Made by a program: the position numbers and the translations under genes. DNA of 8,265 bases, from NCBI GenBank assembly GCA_003157055.1, contig PMIG01000153.1, forward strand, positions 8,314 to 16,578, given 5' to 3'. The DNA is from Bacteroidales bacterium. GTDB lineage: Bacteria; Bacteroidota; Bacteroidia; Bacteroidales; VadinHA17. The notes beneath the pieces were generated by a model. That model saw only the letters and a list, made by a program, of their open reading frames with translations. It ran no database searches and was not told the origin of the DNA. Shown here in pieces: positions 1 through 6,611 of this stretch; position 1 is the stretch's first letter, and each line of letters opens with the position of its first letter.

Positions 1-980
1 TTATCAGAGATTTTCTTGACCGGAAAATAAGAATTGACAATGATCTGAATTATGCGAAAACCCCGATAACTCCAAAGGGAGTCATTGAACTTGGGATCTC
101 CGATTCAAGATCGAGAGCAATATGCTTTGTCGCAATTGCCAGGTCATTGGGAATTCCATCACGCCTTGAGCCTGGCAGCAATATTCCTCAATTTTATTTA
201 AGATCTGATTGGCATGATGTATATTTTGCAGGCCAGCCCAAAGCCTCAGACAAAAGAGGCTTCCTGAAACTTGCTTCTTCAGATAAAAATCCCGTTCCTG
301 AGTATTATAAAAACTTTACGCTGGCACGATTCGAAAATGGGAGATACAACACTCTTGAATATGAAGAAAATAAAAGTATCAATGATTTTCAGGAACTGGG
401 TTTGATCCCAGGGCATTATATGCTCGTTACTGGGAACCGGCTTGATGATAACAGAATATTAGCATCTCTTGAATTTTTTAATATCGTCGGGGGAGAGCAT
501 AAGAAAATTGATGTTAAAATCAGGCATGAAAACAAGCAGACTGAAATATTGGGTAAGGCAGAGCTCACAAGGATACTTATAGGTATTGATGATGAGGAGG
601 ATAAATATAAGAGTATGGCCGGAAGAGATGCAATAATTATGTGGCTTGAAACAGATAAGGAACCATCGAGGCATGTCCTTAATGATTTTATGCAAATGGA
701 CAGGGAGTTTGATGCATGGGGCGGCGCTTTTGTCTTTTTTACTGTAGGTGGCACTACAATTAGTCCAGAGGAGAGACAGAAACTCCCGTACAATTCACTT
801 TTCAGCGATGACTCTGGCCTAAGCGTTTTACGTAATGATTTAATCTGTAAAGAAACGTCCGGGAATAATTTCCCGCTGCTGCTGCTGGTGAACAAGAACG
901 GTGAAATAATTTTCAAATCAGAAGGATACAGAATCGGAACAGCTGAACAGATACTTCAGGCAGCGAACTCTGTCAAATAG
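1..980 (+). CDS. Transglutaminase-like / thioredoxin-like fusion protein, 5' truncated by the window, probably non-catalytic
   Basis: The reading frame is open from position 3, so the gene starts outside the window; the TTG at 147 lies inside a conserved helix and is not a credible start. About 325 residues are visible (numbered here from position 3). Residues 41-54 (CFVAIARSLGIPSR) match the helix following the catalytic cysteine in transglutaminase-like domains, and WHDVYF (70-75) matches the following His-containing strand. The expected Cys position is Ser35 and the expected His position is Ser68, so the triad looks lost. Residues from about 205 resemble a TlpA-like thioredoxin fold: strand IIMW, then KEPS (219-222) where CxxC is expected, a retained cis-Pro-like NFP (P291), and a closing strand with NKNGEI. 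The role is unknown; a binding or structural periplasmic function is an inference. The gene ends with TAG at 978-980. Domain assignment is fairly secure, function is not. Confidence 0.75.
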   Translation, partial: IRDFLDRKIRIDNDLNYAKTPITPKGVIELGISDSRSRAICFVAIARSLGIPSRLEPGSNIPQFYLRSDWHDVYFAGQPKASDKRGFLKLASSDKNPVPEYYKNFTLARFENGRYNTLEYEENKSINDFQELGLIPGHYMLVTGNRLDDNRILASLEFFNIVGGEHKKIDVKIRHENKQTEILGKAELTRILIGIDDEEDKYKSMAGRDAIIMWLETDKEPSRHVLNDFMQMDREFDAWGGAFVFFTVGGTTISPEERQKLPYNSLFSDDSGLSVLRNDLICKETSGNNFPLLLLVNKNGEIIFKSEGYRIGTAEQILQAANSVK

Positions 981-1027
981 CATAAATTCCTGACTTACAA
1001 TCTGTAATTTGACGCCCAAAGCCAATT

Positions 1028-1045
1028 TATCAACACCTGTTGATA
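1028..1045. promoter_or_regulatory. 18-bp perfect dyad, candidate operator upstream of the btu operon
   Basis: TATCAACA-CC-TGTTGATA is a perfect 8-bp inverted repeat with a 2-bp centre. It lies 48 nt after the stop of the upstream gene and about 40 bp before the candidate -7 element. The 2-nt centre and lack of GC-rich stem or a long U tract make it a poor terminator, whereas an 18-bp dyad is a typical size for a dimeric regulator site. No regulator is encoded in the window, so the binding partner is unknown. Confidence 0.45.
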
Positions 1046-1085
1046 TTTCTTATTGCTATAGCCCGCGCATCGCAATTATTTAGAT

Positions 1086-1093
1086 TATCTTCG
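1086..1093 (+). promoter_or_regulatory. Candidate -7 element for the btu operon
   Basis: TATCTTCG differs by one base from the Bacteroidetes -7 consensus TAnnTTTG. It ends just before the aptamer begins, so transcription from it would start within a few bases of the riboswitch 5' end, as expected for a leader riboswitch. No TTTG or TTG is present at the proper distance upstream (nearest TTG at 1053-1055, about 30 bp away), so the call rests on position plus a weak motif. Confidence 0.35.
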
Positions 1094-1099
1094 CAATGT

Positions 1100-1283
1100 A
1101 TTGGTGTTGCATTGAAATAAAATCAATGTAATGAAAAGGGAATACGGTCAGAATCCGTAACAGTACCCGCTGCTGTGATGCCCGATCGTTCTAACGATGA
1201 TGGTTTTATGATACCCTGCCACTCTTTGCTTATCGAAGGGGAAGGCTTCATAGAACCGGGACAAGTCAGAAGACCTGCCAGAC
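1100..1283 (+). promoter_or_regulatory. Cobalamin (B12) riboswitch aptamer in the btuB leader
   Basis: Conserved blocks of the cobalamin riboswitch occur in the correct order. GGT near 1103-1105 can close P1 with GCCA at 1277-1280. A P2 stem pairs 1109-1115 with 1123-1129. AATGAAAAGGGAA at 1130-1142 is followed by the small hairpin ACGG/CCGT (1144-1147 with 1155-1158), whose loop and second arm carry the conserved AATCCG, then ACAG and CCCGCTGCTGTGA (1166-1178). A variable hairpin ATCGTT/AACGAT lies at 1185-1198. GCCACT (1218-1223) and GGGGAAGGC (1239-1247) follow. The B12 box AGTCAGAAGACCTGCCA occupies 1264-1280. The element senses adenosylcobalamin or a related corrinoid and in this position should repress the downstream transporter operon when ligand is abundant. 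The ends are approximate. Confidence 0.95.
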
Positions 1284-1296
1284 AAATCTATATTCA

Positions 1297-1336
1297 AGGC
1301 TTTCGGGAAGAAAGGCTCCGGATCAATATGATTCCC
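1297..1336 (+). promoter_or_regulatory. Two small hairpins after the aptamer, possible expression platform
   Basis: Stem AGGCTTTC (1297-1304) pairs with GAAAGGCT (1310-1317) with one G-G mismatch around a GGGAA loop. It is followed by a second stem, GGATCA with TGATTCC, at about 1319-1335. GATTC at 1330-1334 is also complementary to GAATC (1151-1155) in the aptamer's small-hairpin loop, so a loop-loop contact is possible. No U tract follows either hairpin, so intrinsic termination is not supported here; control of translation initiation is the more likely mode, by inference. Confidence 0.4.
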
Positions 1337-1402
1337 TGTATAAATTCCTGATTGCTTTGATGAAGTAAAAGAAGTTGTTTGTCATTCATTAAAGACTTGT
1401 TT

Positions 1403-3349
1403 ATGAAGATTTCGGGAATTAAATTGAATTACAAGGTTCTATTATTCTTTTTGTTAGTTTCTGTTTCTTCCTTTGGGCAGGTGCAATCAGGTGTAGACAC
1501 AATCAGAATTAAAGATATTATTATCAGCAAAAGCAAATCATTTCCCTCTCATCCAGGTTTTAAAAAAATTAGTGTAGATTCCACACTTCTAAGCAATTAT
1601 ACGCTTTTACCTATTACTGAAACTCTTGATAACAACTCCCAGTTGTTCTTCAAGAGCTATGGAGCAGGAGCAATGGCAAGCACTTCATTCAGGGGAGCAG
1701 GAGCGGCACGGACTCAGTTAGCCTGGAATGGCATTAATCTCAATGACCCTATGCTGGGACAAACGGATTTTTCATTATTCCCCTCAGGTATGGCCGATGG
1801 CATACAGGTAAGCTATGGGGCCGCTTCCATGGAAACGGGATTTGGAGGAATAGGGGGACTAATTAATCTGGAGAGTAAGCCGATATGGTCAAAACAAACC
1901 AGAGCAGATATAAAGACCGGAGTCGGAAGCTTTGACACCTGGTCGGGGATGGCTAAAGTTCAAACAGGGACTGATTGTTTTCAGTCGGTTACAAAAGCTT
2001 ATTTTATGTCGTCAGAGAATAATTTTCCCTTTCTCAATACCAATGCTATTCCTGAACCGGAAATGCAGAAAAGAAAAAATGGCAGCGGTTCTCAAAAAGG
2101 ATTCATGCAGGAGTTCTATTATAAAAAGGCTGATATTATTACATCGGCCAGAGTTTGGTATCAGTCAGCCTCCAGACACCTTCCCGGTTCAACTCTTTAT
2201 GAAGTACCTGATTCAGGAGAATACCAGTTTGATGAGTCATTGAGAACCCAGGTAAGCTCAGAATTGAAAAGCGGAGATAATGAATTCTTTATAAACAGTG
2301 CCTGGTTGTACTCAAGACTCAATTATTATTTTCCAAAATATTTCTTCGACTCACGAAACAGCTCAAATTCATTCGTCCTTAAAACCGGGATGACAAAACA
2401 TTTCAGCGATTTTTCAAGTTTAAAACTGGTTATTGATGATGAGATGAGTTCAATTATTACAGTGAATTATCCGGAAAAGGCATCAAGAAATACGGCCTCC
2501 CTTACATTGTCAGCAGAACATAAATCGAATAACAGGTTCGGAACTTTGCTTCTCTTGAGAGAGATACTGAATGGTAACCAGTTACTGATGCCGGACTTCG
2601 CGGCTGGCTTCGAGTATCGTGTTATATCCGGCGCTGATCATTTTCTGAAGCTTAATGTTTCGAGGAATTCTTCCATCCCGACAATGAATGACCTTCACTG
2701 GTCACCCGGAGGAAATCTGAACCTCAGAAATGAATATTCATATTCCTGGGAACTTGGCTACTGCATGGACCAGAGAATCTCTCCAGTTATAACAATTAAT
2801 TCAGAGTTTACTTACTTCAATAATTATATCCGGGATATGATTCAATGGCATCCGGGTGATAGTTATTACTGGATTGCCGACAATATAGGCAGTGTGAATA
2901 CTTCAGGATTCGAATCATCACTTTCATTAAAGTATGACATTGATAATTTTCATCTCATTATGAATTCAGGCTATTCTTTCACCAAAGCATCAGAAATTAA
3001 TTCAGAAACTGCAGTCAACAATGGCAAGCAACTGATTTATGTTCCGAAAAACAGGGCAAGCTGGACTATTCAGATGGTTTACAGGAACCTGTATCTTTCC
3101 TGGGTAGCGAATTTTACCAGCCGCACATGGACAACTGCAGATAACACTTCTTTCCTTAAGGGTTATACGCTTAATGGGCTTATTTTCGGATATAATATTA
3201 AGCCGGGGAAGAATTTGATTGACCTTAATTTCAGGATCGATAATATTTTTGATATTAGTCATCAGGCAATTGCTGATTATCCTCTTGCCGGAAGATCATA
3301 TGATCTGACAATTTTATTCAGGTTTAATAATAATGACATTGAGAAATGA
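1403..3349 (+). CDS. btuB: TonB-dependent outer-membrane corrinoid receptor BtuB
   Basis: The product, 648 residues from the ATG at 1403, binds cobalamin or related corrinoids at the cell surface and moves them into the periplasm using TonB energy. I prefer this ATG to the in-frame TTG at 1379 because it starts directly at a normal signal peptide: MKISGIK, a hydrophobic stretch, then SSFG|Q near residue 25. A TonB-box-like TIRIKDIII follows. The plug domain (about 45-165) includes STSFRGAGAARTQLAWNG, INLNDPMLGQTDFSLFP and a glycine-rich GFGGIGGLINLESKP. The rest reads as alternating beta strands of a barrel ending in YDLTILFRF, with seven extra residues after the usual terminal Phe. There is no N-terminal carboxypeptidase-like domain, as expected for BtuB rather than SusC proteins. 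It is the first gene after the B12 riboswitch, which fixes the likely substrate. Sequence alone shows a TonB receptor; the corrinoid assignment comes mainly from context. Confidence 0.88.
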   Translation: MKISGIKLNYKVLLFFLLVSVSSFGQVQSGVDTIRIKDIIISKSKSFPSHPGFKKISVDSTLLSNYTLLPITETLDNNSQLFFKSYGAGAMASTSFRGAGAARTQLAWNGINLNDPMLGQTDFSLFPSGMADGIQVSYGAASMETGFGGIGGLINLESKPIWSKQTRADIKTGVGSFDTWSGMAKVQTGTDCFQSVTKAYFMSSENNFPFLNTNAIPEPEMQKRKNGSGSQKGFMQEFYYKKADIITSARVWYQSASRHLPGSTLYEVPDSGEYQFDESLRTQVSSELKSGDNEFFINSAWLYSRLNYYFPKYFFDSRNSSNSFVLKTGMTKHFSDFSSLKLVIDDEMSSIITVNYPEKASRNTASLTLSAEHKSNNRFGTLLLLREILNGNQLLMPDFAAGFEYRVISGADHFLKLNVSRNSSIPTMNDLHWSPGGNLNLRNEYSYSWELGYCMDQRISPVITINSEFTYFNNYIRDMIQWHPGDSYYWIADNIGSVNTSGFESSLSLKYDIDNFHLIMNSGYSFTKASEINSETAVNNGKQLIYVPKNRASWTIQMVYRNLYLSWVANFTSRTWTTADNTSFLKGYTLNGLIFGYNIKPGKNLIDLNFRIDNIFDISHQAIADYPLAGRSYDLTILFRFNNNDIEK

Positions 3350-4520
3350 TCGGGTAATATTTCCAGGGCAAGCTATCGCTGGTGTGTCAATGTTAATTCT
3401 TTTAGCTTTCATTTCCTTTTCATGTTTCCGGAAGGAAAATAAACATAAAAAGCCAGATACAGCTATGACAGGCCGAATGATTACAAAAGCAGAAAGATTT
3501 AGACTCGAAAAGACTGACAGTTGCACAATTCTTACAATAAAAAACCCATGGCAGGGCGCCAGGGATGTTGAGCTGGTTTATTACCTGGTCAACCGTACAT
3601 CACAATCTTTCCATTATGACGATACTTCAAGGATAATTCGCGTTCCTATTAAGAGAATTATCTGCACATCGACCACTCACATAGCTATGATCTCCGCACT
3701 TGGTGAAGAAGCTTCAATAGCTGGAGTCTCAGGAACAAAGTATATATATAATGAGTCAGTTGCCAAAAGAATAAGAATTGGACTAATCCCTGAAATAGGT
3801 TATGATGCCGGAATTGACAATGAACTTATTTTAAAAATAGCCCCAGATCTGTTAATTATGTATGGGATAGGCGGCGAAGGGGAAGGTTATACCGCGAAGC
3901 TCAGGGAGATGGGCATTAAGGTGATGTTTGATGCTGATTATCTTGAAAATGATCCCCTGGGAAAAGCCGAATGGATTAAACTATTCGGAGCTCTTTATTG
4001 CAAGGAAAATATTTCAGATAGCATATTTACATCCATTTCAGTCTCATATGAACAGTTGAAGGAACAGATTGCAGGTAAAATAAAAAACAGACCCTCCGTG
4101 CTTCTTGGCCTTCCATTTAAAGATACATGGTACATATCACCTGGCAATTCATATATCAGCAGGCTTATAGATGATGCAGGCGGCCGCTATCTCTGGAATG
4201 ATATAAAGTCCTCAGTGTCGATGCCTTACAGTCTTGAAAATGTATACCTTCAGTCGGCTAAAGCAGAGTTCTGGCTAAATACAGGAAGTGTAAATTCAAA
4301 ATCCGAGATTGCAGCATTTGATCCAAGGCTTAAAGCCATCGAATCTTTCAAAAACGGAAACCTCTATAATAATAATAAAAGAATGTCACCAGGGGGAGGC
4401 AACGATTACTGGGAAAGCGGGACAATAAACCCACATGTTATCCTGAAGGATATAGCCTGCATACTTCACCCTGAGCTTTTTGAAAACTATGATCTGGTTT
4501 ATTACAAAAAAATTGAATAA
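3333..4520 (+). CDS. btuF: Corrinoid-binding ABC transporter lipoprotein BtuF-like
   Basis: This 395-residue protein should bind corrinoid in the periplasm and deliver it to the BtuCD complex. The start ATG at 3333 overlaps the end of btuB by 17 nt. It gives a basic N-terminus and hydrophobic segment leading to Cys31 (AFISFSC), a relaxed lipobox that suggests an inner-membrane or periplasm-facing lipoprotein; the alternative ATG at 3390 would leave no positive n-region. After a linker there is a short region with ILTIKNPWQGA (about 66-76), as in many Bacteroidetes iron-siderophore/B12 binding proteins. The substrate-binding domain starts near VPIKRIICTST (105), with IAPDLLIMYG and the C-terminal part WLNTGS...ESGTINPHVILKDIACILHPEL. 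It is longer than E. coli BtuF, consistent with the phylum's family members. Heme or siderophore binding cannot be excluded by sequence, but the riboswitch argues for corrinoid. Confidence 0.85.
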   Translation: MTLRNDRVIFPGQAIAGVSMLILLAFISFSCFRKENKHKKPDTAMTGRMITKAERFRLEKTDSCTILTIKNPWQGARDVELVYYLVNRTSQSFHYDDTSRIIRVPIKRIICTSTTHIAMISALGEEASIAGVSGTKYIYNESVAKRIRIGLIPEIGYDAGIDNELILKIAPDLLIMYGIGGEGEGYTAKLREMGIKVMFDADYLENDPLGKAEWIKLFGALYCKENISDSIFTSISVSYEQLKEQIAGKIKNRPSVLLGLPFKDTWYISPGNSYISRLIDDAGGRYLWNDIKSSVSMPYSLENVYLQSAKAEFWLNTGSVNSKSEIAAFDPRLKAIESFKNGNLYNNNKRMSPGGGNDYWESGTINPHVILKDIACILHPELFENYDLVYYKKIE

Positions 4521-4542
4521 TTGAGATATATCAGGACGGGAA

Positions 4543-5592
4543 ATGAATAATATAGGGATTCAATATAAGAACAAAAGAATAGCCTTGATTTTCAGTATAT
4601 TGATCATTTTGCTTATAGTGTTCTTTATTCTTGATGTGTTTCTTGGATCAGTAAATCTTAAAATCTCTGAAGTTTTTCAGGCTCTGACAAATCATTCGGG
4701 TTCAGATGTTGAGACTATTGTAATGAAATTCAGGCTGCCGAAGGCACTTACTGCCATGTTCGTCGGCATCGCATTGTCGCTTAGTGGTTTACAGATGCAG
4801 ACTCTCTTCCGTAACCCTATGGCAGGTCCTTATGTTCTTGGAGTGAGCTCCGGCGCAAGTCTTGGCGTTGCTATAGTCATCCTTGGATTCTCTGCCGGTA
4901 TAACAACAGGAAACCTTCACGGTTTTGGAAACTGGGCTCTAGTTTTCTCAGCATGGATAGGTGCTGGTGCTGTCATGGTTCTGATCATGCTGATTTCCTC
5001 ACGTATACGGGATATTTTTGTCATTCTTGTTATAGGATTAATGTTGTCGGGGGGTATATCGGCCGTGGTAAGCATTATGCAGTATTTCAGCAATGAGACC
5101 ATGCTGAAGTCTTATGTAATATGGACTATGGGAAGCCTTGGCAATTTGACCGGTTCCCAGCTGAATGTTTTAATGATTTCTGTCACTGCAGGCATTATAC
5201 TTAGCCTTGCTTCTGTCAAGATGCTTAATGCGCTGCTTCTCGGAGAAAACTATGCGATGAGCATAGGTCTTAATATAAGGTTTTCAAGGAGCCTCATATT
5301 TGCATGCACATGTATTCTCGCCGGCAGTGTAACTGCTTTCTGCGGACCAATCGGTTTTATTGGAATTGCGGTTCCCCACATTGCCAGAAATATATTCAGG
5401 ACATCAGATCATTTTATACTTGTCCCCGGGTCAATGCTCTGCGGAGGTATTATCATGATGGCAAGTGATCTTATATCGCAGATGCCTGGTACAGGTGCCA
5501 TGCTTCCTGTAAATTCAATTACATCGCTAATCGGCATACCAGTTGTAATCTGGGTTATTCTGAGGTCAGGTAAAAAATCCGGTTTTGCATGA
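4543..5592 (+). CDS. btuC: Corrinoid ABC transporter permease BtuC (FecCD family)
   Basis: This 349-residue protein forms the inner-membrane channel as a dimer, taking substrate from BtuF and coupling to the BtuD ATPase. It is strongly hydrophobic with about ten predicted membrane segments, the first at about residues 14-34. Family hallmarks are MKFRLPKALTAMFVG, LSGLQMQTLFRNPMAGPYVL, SSGASLG, CGPIGFIGIAVPHIAR (267-282) and the C-terminal AMLPVNSITSLIGIPVVIWV. Length is normal for the family. The start ATG lies 22 nt after btuF and is preceded by AGGACGGG (4533-4540), the most Shine-Dalgarno-like site in the operon. The stop overlaps the btuD start in ATGA, indicating translational coupling. 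Membership in FecCD is certain; substrate is inferred from the riboswitch and operon. Confidence 0.92.
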   Translation: MNNIGIQYKNKRIALIFSILIILLIVFFILDVFLGSVNLKISEVFQALTNHSGSDVETIVMKFRLPKALTAMFVGIALSLSGLQMQTLFRNPMAGPYVLGVSSGASLGVAIVILGFSAGITTGNLHGFGNWALVFSAWIGAGAVMVLIMLISSRIRDIFVILVIGLMLSGGISAVVSIMQYFSNETMLKSYVIWTMGSLGNLTGSQLNVLMISVTAGIILSLASVKMLNALLLGENYAMSIGLNIRFSRSLIFACTCILAGSVTAFCGPIGFIGIAVPHIARNIFRTSDHFILVPGSMLCGGIIMMASDLISQMPGTGAMLPVNSITSLIGIPVVIWVILRSGKKSGFA

Positions 5593-6611
5593 TGAAAATC
5601 AATAACAACGAAATACTATCACTTCAGGCCCTCAGTATCGGCTTCATTTCCGGCAAGCGTAAACGCGAGCTTCTGCCTCCTGTTTCTGCTACTGCTAGGA
5701 AAGGAGAACTGGTTGCAGTTCTAGGCCGGAACGGAATAGGAAAAAGTACCCTTCTGAGGACAATTATGGGACTTCAACCGTTGCTGGGAGGAAGGATTTT
5801 TATTGATGGCAGGGAAAATTCAGAATATTCACGACTTGAGCTAGCCAGAAAGGCAGGGTATATCTCGACAGAGATCGTCCGAGCAAGCAATATGAAAGTC
5901 TGTGATCTTGTTGCAATTGGAAGATTCCCTCATACTGGATGGACCGGGAGCATTGATTCCGAAGGCGAGGCGGCCATTGAATCTGCAATGGACAAAACCG
6001 GAATGACCAGCTTCAGGAACCGTTACATTTCAGAACTTTCCGACGGTGAACGCCAGAGAGCGATGATAGCGCGGGTTCTTGCCCAGGAAACGGATATTCT
6101 GATTATGGATGAGCCAACAGCCTTTCTTGACGTGTCGGGAAGATATGAAATGATTCATCTCATGTCGGGCCTTGCCCGCGGGGGACGAACAATAATTTTT
6201 TCGACACATGATTTTAATATAGCCCTTAATCAGGCAGACAAAATATGGCTGGTACTTGATAATGTTCTTATTGAAGGTTCTCCTGAAGATCTCGTGCTGA
6301 GCGGTGCTTTTAACAGCCTGTTTGACCCTGGTATTGTAAGTTTTAACTATTCAGACGGTACTTTCTCATTACTTACGAAAAAAAGGGGAAAGCTTTTTGT
6401 GAGGGGCGAAGGTCTGATCAGGGATTGGACAATAAAAGCTCTTGTCCGCTCAGGGTATACGGTTTCGGATAATTATTCCGTTCCATATTTAATAACACCG
6501 GGGGAAGAAAATGGTAAATGGTTGATTGTTCTTACTGATAATTCTGTCGAATTCGAATCAATTTATAGCCTTGCAGAATGGCTGGTGAAAAACAGTAACC
6601 TTATTTCCTGA
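5589..6611 (+). CDS. btuD: Corrinoid ABC transporter ATPase BtuD with extra C-terminal domain
   Basis: This 340-residue ATPase powers import through BtuC on the cytoplasmic side. It shows Walker A GRNGIGKST (46-54), signature LSDGERQR (150-157), Walker B ILIMDEPTAFLD (170-181) and the switch histidine in STHDF (His207). The Q-loop position, GYISTE (90-95), has no glutamine; the catalytic core is otherwise intact. The ATPase core ends near residue 250. About 85 further residues follow (KRGKLFVRGEG, then WTIKALVRSGYTVSD and WLIVLTDNSVEFESI), giving a protein about 90 residues longer than E. coli BtuD. I recall similar tails on other Bacteroidetes FecE-type ATPases; their function is unknown to me. 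The ATG at 5589 overlaps the btuC stop by 4 nt, and the 3' end overlaps the convergent gene by 11 nt. This is the last gene of the operon. Confidence 0.9.
   Translation: MMKINNNEILSLQALSIGFISGKRKRELLPPVSATARKGELVAVLGRNGIGKSTLLRTIMGLQPLLGGRIFIDGRENSEYSRLELARKAGYISTEIVRASNMKVCDLVAIGRFPHTGWTGSIDSEGEAAIESAMDKTGMTSFRNRYISELSDGERQRAMIARVLAQETDILIMDEPTAFLDVSGRYEMIHLMSGLARGGRTIIFSTHDFNIALNQADKIWLVLDNVLIEGSPEDLVLSGAFNSLFDPGIVSFNYSDGTFSLLTKKRGKLFVRGEGLIRDWTIKALVRSGYTVSDNYSVPYLITPGEENGKWLIVLTDNSVEFESIYSLAEWLVKNSNLIS

Larger units (their letters stand above)
982..1351. repeat. 12-nt direct repeat flanking the btu leader
   Basis: The sequence ATAAATTCCTGA occurs exactly at 982-993, just after the upstream stop codon, and again at 1340-1351, just downstream of the riboswitch. 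The copies are 358 bp apart and bracket the dyad, the candidate promoter and the aptamer. The match is seen directly; a function is not established, and an AT-rich 12-mer repeated within 400 bp could be coincidence. Confidence 0.4.

Noticed and set aside
416..916. Minus-strand ORF of 166 codons within the transglutaminase-like gene
   Set aside because: It lies fully inside a gene with clear domain similarity; its translation is Ser/Ile/Leu-rich without recognisable motifs, typical of a shadow frame.
995..1007. Hairpin TTACA-ATC-TGTAA as terminator of the upstream gene
   Set aside because: The stem is only 5 AT-rich base pairs and is followed by three T residues; too weak to call.
1360..1368. 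Minimal ORF ATG-AAG-TAA just before btuB
   Set aside because: A two-codon ORF in an A-rich leader is expected by chance, and no ribosome-binding signal or conservation evidence is visible.
1379..1402. Upstream in-frame TTG start for btuB
   Set aside because: It adds eight residues before a normal signal peptide; the ATG at 1403 gives a standard export signal and is the more usual codon.
1932..2243. Plus-strand 103-codon ORF inside btuB
   Set aside because: It is a shadow frame of the receptor gene with no recognisable domain or start signal.
3333..6611. Reading the ABC transporter as a heme or siderophore importer
   Set aside because: The FecCD/FecE families include those substrates, but the operon lies directly behind a clear cobalamin riboswitch and a BtuB-sized receptor without an N-terminal signalling domain.
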